From the NCBI GenBank assembly GCA_027021615.1, contig JALUTY010000077.1:41102-105101 (forward strand): a stretch of DNA of 64,000 nt, in the 5' to 3' direction. Of the stretch, positions 63,122 through 64,000 are shown in pieces (the first letter of the stretch is position 1; the number at the start of each line of letters is the position of its first letter). The notes under the pieces were generated by a model. It saw only the letters and a program-made list of their open reading frames with translations. It did no database searches and was not told the origin of the DNA. The position numbers and the translations under genes are program-made. The DNA is from a bacterium (GTDB lineage Bacteria; Desulfobacterota; Deferrisomatia; Deferrisomatales; Deferrisomataceae).

Positions 63122-63520
63122 TCAAGGGCGATTCCCCAAACCGCCGTCCCGAAGGGGAATCACGACCCGGTCCACCCGGCGATCCCCGACCTTCACCTCC
63201 GCCTCTCCCCGCAACTCGCGCCGCCCCCTTCCCGCCGGAAGCGTGCCGACCGCTTCGAGCCGGTACCTTCCCGGCGGCAAGCGAACCGCGAACGATCCGT
63301 GGTAACCGCTCCGGGTCCGGGCCACGTCCTCGTCCTCGCCCGCCCGGTACACCCGGATCCCCACCTCCTCGACCCCCATGCCACGGAACACGGTCTTCCC
63401 CGACACGGTGACCTCGCCGGATCTCGGAGGCCCGCAGCCCACTGCAACCGCCAGCAGAAAACACCCCGCCCACCGGAACCATGCCGGGCGCACCTCCTCT
63501 TGACTCCCGATCCACCACAC
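63122..63520 (-). CDS. Small lipoprotein with carboxypeptidase-regulatory-like domain
   Basis: This 132-residue protein has an N-terminal signal with hydrophobic FRWAGCFLLAVAVGC, probably lipidated at that last Cys. A transthyretin-like beta domain follows: GEVTVSGKTVFRGMGVEEVGIRVYRAG, then YHGSFAVRLPPGRYRLEAVG. These domains are usually bolted on to envelope proteins. The GTG at 63520 has GGAGG 5 nt upstream; a GTG nine codons downstream is an alternative. No partner gene is recognised. Confidence 0.72.
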   Translation of the reverse strand: MWWIGSQEEVRPAWFRWAGCFLLAVAVGCGPPRSGEVTVSGKTVFRGMGVEEVGIRVYRAGEDEDVARTRSGYHGSFAVRLPPGRYRLEAVGTLPAGRGRRELRGEAEVKVGDRRVDRVVIPLRDGGLGNRP

Positions 63521-63545
63521 TGGAACCTCCGCCTTTCTATTACTA

Positions 63546-63837
63546 ATCCCTACGAAAGTATTGCCAGATCCCCGCCGCTCACAAGGGAACCAGCGGGTGG
63601 GGGGCTGGTGGAGAGCCGGGCGGGGCCCCTCACGTCGCCGCGCCCTCACCAAGCCTGAATCGCCTTGGAAGTTCCGGAACTTCCGCCACCGGCGTCCCGG
63701 CCCACTGGGCTGACAACGGCATGCGAAGGCGCGGCGAAGAGAGTGCCGCACTCGCGTCCGGCCGGAGCCAGTCCCCCACCCGCATCCGGCAATACCTTCG
63801 TATGCCTTAGTACCGATCCCAACGAAAGTATTGCCAG
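63546..63837. repeat. Repeats with CGAAAGTATTGCC box
   Basis: ATCCC(T/A)ACGAAAGTATTGCCAG occurs at 63546-63567 and 63816-63837. An inverted partial copy, GGCAATACCTTCG (63788-63800), faces the second one, making a 48-bp imperfect palindrome (63788-63835). The 63521-63880 gap has no credible gene. Confidence 0.6.
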
Positions 63838-63881
63838 CCCCTTGTATAAGGGCCCCAATGGTTAACTTTGTTATCTCGGTA

Positions 63882-63945
63882 GGGCGTGGCAGACCGACGT
63901 CCCTTTGGGACCCCAAGCCCGTGGGCAAGCGCGGTCGCCACGCCC
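63882..63945. other. Putative three-way-junction structured element
   Basis: GGGCGTGGC (63882-63890) pairs with GCCACGCCC (63937-63945). GACCG (63892-63896) pairs with CGGTC (63932-63936), extending the stem with one bulged A. Inside are two hairpins: GTCCC-TTT-GGGAC (63899-63911) and GCCC-GT-GGGC (63917-63926). A Y-shaped RNA or DNA structure is possible. It matches no RNA family I recognise. Confidence 0.35.
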
Positions 63946-64000
63946 AGGTCTCTCGCATCCCGTACAGTTGCTAGGGCCACCAAGCCCGCATTTCACAAGG

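Noticed and set aside
63859..63978. 39-codon open frame starting ATGGTTAACTTTG
   Set aside because: No ribosome site and it overlaps the putative structured element; no similarity recognised.
63982..64000. AAGCCCGCATTTCACAAGG at the window end, resembling the MITE terminal repeat
   Set aside because: Only about nine bases match the TAGCCCGCATTATTCATG end, and the other side is outside the window.

Overview
The window is GC-rich (roughly two thirds G+C by eye) and looks like a chromosomal segment of a Gram-negative, deltaproteobacterial-type organism (Desulfobacterota/Desulfuromonadia sensu lato). The signs are a decaheme c-type cytochrome, a citramalate-synthase route to isoleucine, a ftsH-folP-cdaA-ybbR-glmM-pdxJ-acpS-nnr-tsaE housekeeping block, a small cysteine-rich protein of a type I associate with deltaproteobacteria, and outer-membrane, lipoprotein and type IV pilus genes. 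The lineage is an inference from gene content. No rRNA, tRNA, CRISPR array or prophage was recognised.

Layout. 1-2050 (minus): the 5' part of a methyl-accepting chemotaxis protein behind a near-consensus flagellar sigma-28 promoter, and a secreted unknown protein. 2541-7687 (plus): a Gld-like ABC exporter set (ATPase, permease, GldG-like protein, DUF4340 protein). 7811-11190 (plus): a Lon-related protease and a DUF3187 protein. 11156-29304 (minus): a radical SAM protein, rhomboid protease, citramalate synthase, aspartokinase, dihydrolipoamide dehydrogenase, and then the tightly overlapping block tsaE, CBS protein, nnr, acpS, pdxJ, glmM, ybbR, cdaA, folP, ftsH. 29378-34232: tilS, a cysteine-rich small protein (plus strand), DUF502, an amidohydrolase, panD and panC. 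34474-37662 (plus): a Mut7-C domain reading in frame into coaD, an aminotransferase and a SEC-C protein. 37758-39871 (minus): Nudix and GAF/degenerate-GGDEF proteins.

40071-46169 (minus) is an envelope redox region: a thioredoxin-domain/decaheme cytochrome fusion, a TlpA protein, an NHL-repeat protein, a lipoprotein and a very acidic outer-membrane barrel candidate. 46367-48121 is an MltD-like lytic transglycosylase with three LysM domains. 48378-59173 (plus) is a pilus operon: a PilB/GspE ATPase, two pseudopilins, a large PilX-like protein and an 1827-residue PilW-like minor pilin carrying Ig-like domains and a C-terminal lectin-like domain. 59164-63520 has two tiny paralogous ORFs, a DUF72 protein, the amt-glnK nitrogen pair, a hypothetical protein and a small lipoprotein.

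Nearly every non-coding gap is filled with short-period (7-8 bp) degenerate tandem repeats of a few recurring families, plus MITE-like and REP-like elements. Two 182-183 bp MITE copies are seen, one nested inside an octamer repeat array. The most interesting candidates for follow-up are the giant minor pilin, the thioredoxin-cytochrome locus, the repeat families, and the in-frame Mut7-C/CoaD reading frame with its internal promoter.
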